Of a DNA stretch of 8,834 bases, positions 6,464-8,834 are shown in pieces (position 1 is the first letter of the stretch; each line of letters starts with the position of its first letter). The notes under the pieces are model-generated. The model saw only the letters and a list, made by a program, of their open reading frames with translations, made no database searches and was not told the DNA's origin. The position numbers and the translations under genes are program-made. The DNA lies in contig NZAX01000107.1 in assembly GCA_002687665.1 (NCBI GenBank), positions 1 to 8,834 of the forward strand, given 5' to 3'. The stretch is from Flavobacteriaceae bacterium (lineage in GTDB: Bacteria; Bacteroidota; Bacteroidia; Flavobacteriales; Flavobacteriaceae).

Positions 6464-7723
6464 TTAATCAAAAATTTCAAAAGACGAAGTTTTACCAACT
6501 GCAATCAAAGAATCATAAAGATTTCCAAAATATCTATAGTATACAAAAATCAAATATCTATTTTCAGTTAGAGCATGAGAACCACTAATTTCATTATAAA
6601 GGTTAGACTTGGGTGTCTTGGCTATAAATTTGTAATTGTAAATACCCTGTTTTAGAAGCATTATCCCCTCATAAATTTCCAAAGCGGGATTATAATACAT
6701 TTTATTAGTTTCATTCAATTCATAATTGTTGAATTTTCCATAGATATAAACTTCTTGATCTTTAAATTCTACTGGGGTAGACAAACTGAAATAAACCCAA
6801 CTGTAGTCTGCTTCAATATTCCCATTTTCTGATCCTTGTAAAGTCCTAATAATGAAATCTCCATTAAGATCCTGGGTAAAACTGTAGGGGTATCCCCTGC
6901 GTAAGTAATTTGTCGTCAGGTAAGACTCATACAAACGATTCAACTTTACCATACTGACATTTGCACTAGTAATTTGAATGTTCTTTGTATCAAAAAAAAG
7001 ATATTCATTACCGCCGTAAAAGCTACTTTCAGCGTCATAACGGTATTCCAAACGATTACCATCATTGTATTGTGGCTTTAGCGAATTAATCGCCGAATTC
7101 CATTGTTCGTTTTGGAGGATTGTGACGTGCAATTGATTTTGAGGATCACGAAAAAATTCTCCCTTTGGGGGGATAACAGAGAATTGAATATTTTGGTGTG
7201 TATTGTAATATTGAAGGTCACGGGTTCTGAAAACCTTAGCATTTACTTTAGCCCCCTCTTCATAAATCATAAACCTTCTTGAAAAAACCATTTTATCTGA
7301 CTCATTGTAAATTTCCAATAGATAATTTCCCGAGATTAAAAATTCCGTCTGATCATTAGGCAAATCAAGCTGGTAGTGAGTGTAAGGTTGAAGAGTATTG
7401 AAGGATGTTTGATAATTTTCAATTCTCAAATTGTCAAAACCTTTTAGATATTCATTTTGAAACAAGTTTGAAGGCGTCCAGTCGTGATTAAAGTATTTGA
7501 TTTTGTAGTAGTAATTACGTTCATCTGCATTAAGATCATCGAAATGCAATTCAAAAGGTTCTCCAAGTTTTTGGACGGGAAATTGAATTTCGGAAGTTTG
7601 ATTTTTAAAAACAATCGATTTAATCGATTGAAAAAACAATTTTTCTTGAGAATTTTGTGCCAAAACTGTCTGTATGAAACAGAAGATAAATGCAAAACGT
7701 TTAAGTAAGTAATTTTTAAACAT
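6464..7723 (-). CDS. Type IX secretion system plug protein (former DUF5103)
   Basis: 419 residues beginning with a signal peptide: KNYLLKR, a hydrophobic stretch to about residue 20, and a likely cut after TVLA (A22). The mature part is beta-rich, with an N-terminal region containing YYYKIKYFNHDWTPS (about 66-80) and RTRDLQYYNTHQ, and a C-terminal CBM48/Ig-like region around VYIYGKFNNYELNE and GIYNYKFIA. This matches the Bacteroidota family once called DUF5103; its Flavobacterium johnsoniae member was found closing the periplasmic mouth of the SprA translocon when the PorV shuttle is absent. By that precedent this protein seals the type IX outer-membrane pore between export events. Family assignment comes from recalled sequence pattern, without a profile search. 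The gene diverges from nqrA and precedes apaG. An out-of-frame ATG lies five bases upstream of the start; no clear promoter was found for it. Confidence 0.82.
   Translation of the reverse strand: MFKNYLLKRFAFIFCFIQTVLAQNSQEKLFFQSIKSIVFKNQTSEIQFPVQKLGEPFELHFDDLNADERNYYYKIKYFNHDWTPSNLFQNEYLKGFDNLRIENYQTSFNTLQPYTHYQLDLPNDQTEFLISGNYLLEIYNESDKMVFSRRFMIYEEGAKVNAKVFRTRDLQYYNTHQNIQFSVIPPKGEFFRDPQNQLHVTILQNEQWNSAINSLKPQYNDGNRLEYRYDAESSFYGGNEYLFFDTKNIQITSANVSMVKLNRLYESYLTTNYLRRGYPYSFTQDLNGDFIIRTLQGSENGNIEADYSWVYFSLSTPVEFKDQEVYIYGKFNNYELNETNKMYYNPALEIYEGIMLLKQGIYNYKFIAKTPKSNLYNEISGSHALTENRYLIFVYYRYFGNLYDSLIAVGKTSSFEIFD
7612..7630. repeat. 19-bp palindrome inside the plug gene
   Basis: CAATCGATT, one T, then AATCGATTG: a perfect 9-bp inverted repeat with a single-base centre, also readable as two AATCGATT palindromes in tandem. 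It encodes the repeated SI-K-SI near residues 33-37 of the plug protein, with identical codons for both SI pairs, which may be all there is to it. Confidence 0.6.
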
Positions 7724-7818
7724 ATCATAAAATTAGGAATTTAAATGTATTTGGCGGGTCAATGTCAGTAAGCTTTGACAAAAAGTTAAACGACTATTTA
7801 GAACAGTTATAAATTACA

Positions 7819-7826
7819 TATTTTTG
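7819..7826 (+). promoter_or_regulatory. Candidate -7 box for nqrA, distal
   Basis: TATTTTTG fits the Bacteroidota -7 consensus TAnnTTTG at every fixed base. No good TTG sits 19-21 bases upstream (the sequence there is TTTAG), so the -33 element is weak. It would give a leader of about 60 bases before the nqrA ATG. The same 170-base gap separates nqrA from the divergent plug gene. Confidence 0.4.
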
Positions 7827-7861
7827 CCATTTATTCATTTTAAGGGGTGAGGCTTTATTAG

Positions 7862-7869
7862 TAAATTTG
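7862..7869 (+). promoter_or_regulatory. Candidate -7 box for nqrA, proximal
   Basis: TAAATTTG is a second perfect match to TAnnTTTG, 43 bases after the first, and would give a leader of about 18 bases. It also lacks a clear TTG at the -33 position. One or both boxes may be used; AT-rich sequence makes chance matches possible. Confidence 0.4.
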
Positions 7870-7893
7870 AGGGATTTTAGAAACTTTCACAAT

Positions 7894-8834
7894 ATGTCTG
7901 TAGACATTCGCATCCGAAAAGGTGCAAACATTCAATTGAAAGGTGAGTCTGAAAAAATCTTGTCAGATGCCTCTACTTCCGAAACATTTGCTCTAAAACC
8001 TGACAATTTCTTTGGAATTATTCCACGCCTAATTGTTAAGGAAGGAGATAAAATTCCTAAAGGAGCGCCAGTTTTTCATTCTAAAAAAGATCCACGAATC
8101 TTATTTACCTCTCCAGTTTCGGGAAATGTAAAAGAAGTGATCAGGGGGGCCAAAAGGAAAATTTTAAAAATTGTCATTGAAGAGCAAGAGGGAGATGTAA
8201 TAATCCACAAAATACCCTCCAAATCTTTAACACGCAAAAACATTAACGAAATTCTTTTAAAAAGCGGTGCTTGGCCGTTTATCAAACAGAGGCCTTATGG
8301 TATTATAGCCAATCCGGATATCACTCCTAAAGCGATTTATATTTCTACCTATGCATCAGCACCCTTAGATGTTGACTTTCAGTTTTTACTTAAAAATAAT
8401 AAGGAAGATTTTCAAAAGGGAATTGACATCCTTAATACCATGTTGGAAAAACCTGTGCTACTTTCTGTAGATTCTACTTTTTTAGGATTTTTTGAAAATA
8501 TAAAGGGCGTAGAATTACTGCGGATTAATGGACCACACCCTGCGGGAAATGTAAGTGTTCAAATCCATAAACATTCTCCCATCAACATGGGTGATAATGT
8601 ATGGGAAGTTCGCCCCGAAGATGTTGTAAACATCGCAAGGCTTTTCGAAAACGGACAATTCAGTGCCCAAAGGACAGTCGCTATAGCTGGGGAATCTGTT
8701 CTCCATCCACAATATATTAAGACCAAAATCGGTGCACAAATTAGCTCATTAACAGACATTACAGGTTATGATAAAAGCCAACAAAATCGTTTTATAAATG
8801 GAGATGTTTTGTCTGGAAAGATTGAAGCAGCTGA
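7894..8834 (+). CDS. nqrA: Na+-translocating NADH:quinone reductase subunit A (NqrA), 3'-truncated by the window edge
   Basis: An open frame starts at ATG 7894 and runs without a stop to the window end, giving 313 residues of an expected 440-450. NqrA is a cytoplasmic-side subunit of the six-subunit Na+-NQR pump (NqrA-F), which passes electrons from NADH to quinone and exports sodium. Recognisable segments are IRIRKGANIQLKG (5-17), the lipoyl-like loop FTSPVSGNVKEVIRGAKRK (71-89), close to the Vibrio FTAP-AAGKV-EVNRGAKR, and INGPHPAGN (211-219), a family hallmark. NqrA itself binds no flavin or iron. The C-terminal SLBB region is cut off; nqrB to nqrF would be expected directly downstream. 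The start has no Shine-Dalgarno sequence, as usual for the phylum, and two -7-like boxes lie upstream. Confidence 0.95.
   Translation, partial: MSVDIRIRKGANIQLKGESEKILSDASTSETFALKPDNFFGIIPRLIVKEGDKIPKGAPVFHSKKDPRILFTSPVSGNVKEVIRGAKRKILKIVIEEQEGDVIIHKIPSKSLTRKNINEILLKSGAWPFIKQRPYGIIANPDITPKAIYISTYASAPLDVDFQFLLKNNKEDFQKGIDILNTMLEKPVLLSVDSTFLGFFENIKGVELLRINGPHPAGNVSVQIHKHSPINMGDNVWEVRPEDVVNIARLFENGQFSAQRTVAIAGESVLHPQYIKTKIGAQISSLTDITGYDKSQQNRFINGDVLSGKIEAA

Noticed and set aside
7444..7728. 94-codon frame on the - strand overlapping the plug gene start
   Set aside because: It overlaps the signal peptide and N-terminal region of a convincing gene in another frame and resembles no family.
7758..7779. 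GTCAA...TTGAC inverted repeat as an operator between the plug gene and nqrA
   Set aside because: Only five base pairs with a 12-base loop; expected by chance in a gap of this size.
7775..7803. TTGACA at 7775 as a sigma-70-like -35 for nqrA
   Set aside because: The -10 position 17 bases later is TTAGAA, a poor match, and it is too far from the TAnnTTTG boxes to pair with them.
8076..8759. Three - strand frames (66-74 codons) opposite nqrA
   Set aside because: They are antisense to a continuous NqrA frame with family motifs, so they are chance frames.
1..8834. Defence system, mobile element, CRISPR array, tRNA or riboswitch
   Set aside because: I looked in all gaps and on both strands; gaps are at most 170 bases and hold no array-like repeats, transposase or integrase sequence, or cloverleaf pattern.

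Overview
The window is an ordinary stretch of chromosome from a member of the Bacteroidota. The evidence is AT-rich DNA, no visible Shine-Dalgarno sequences before the starts, -7 boxes of the TAnnTTTG type, a DAHP synthase with chorismate mutase fused at its C-terminus, a type IX secretion 'plug' protein (former DUF5103), and NqrA of the sodium-pumping NADH:quinone oxidoreductase. I cannot place it more finely than phylum. It encodes nine proteins, two of them cut by the window edges. There is no gene-free stretch over 300 bases, and I see no RNA gene, CRISPR array, insertion sequence or phage gene.

Region 1 (1-3001, + strand) is the end of an aromatic amino acid operon: a class I aminotransferase missing its N-terminus, prephenate dehydrogenase (tyrA), and a bifunctional DAHP synthase/chorismate mutase. 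The genes overlap (ATGA at 1021-1024; 11 bases at 1889-1899) and end at a strong hairpin. Together they cover entry into the shikimate pathway, chorismate to prephenate, prephenate to 4-hydroxyphenylpyruvate, and possibly the final transamination. Prephenate dehydratase, missing here, may lie just upstream.

Region 2 (3006-5306, - strand) holds a membrane fatty acid desaturase followed after 12 bases by an aspartate-type aminotransferase, transcribed toward the same hairpin, which can serve both strands.

Region 3 (5307-6463) has rsmG on + and apaG on -, meeting tail to tail with stop codons that share one CTAG. The rsmG start is odd because no usable ATG exists.

Region 4 (6464-8834) has the type IX secretion plug gene on - and, diverging from it across 170 bases, nqrA on +, which runs off the window. 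I found no clearly new biological system. The points most worth a second look are the rsmG start, the NADP-like signature in TyrA, the altered active-site motif in the first aminotransferase, and the interlocked rsmG/apaG ends.
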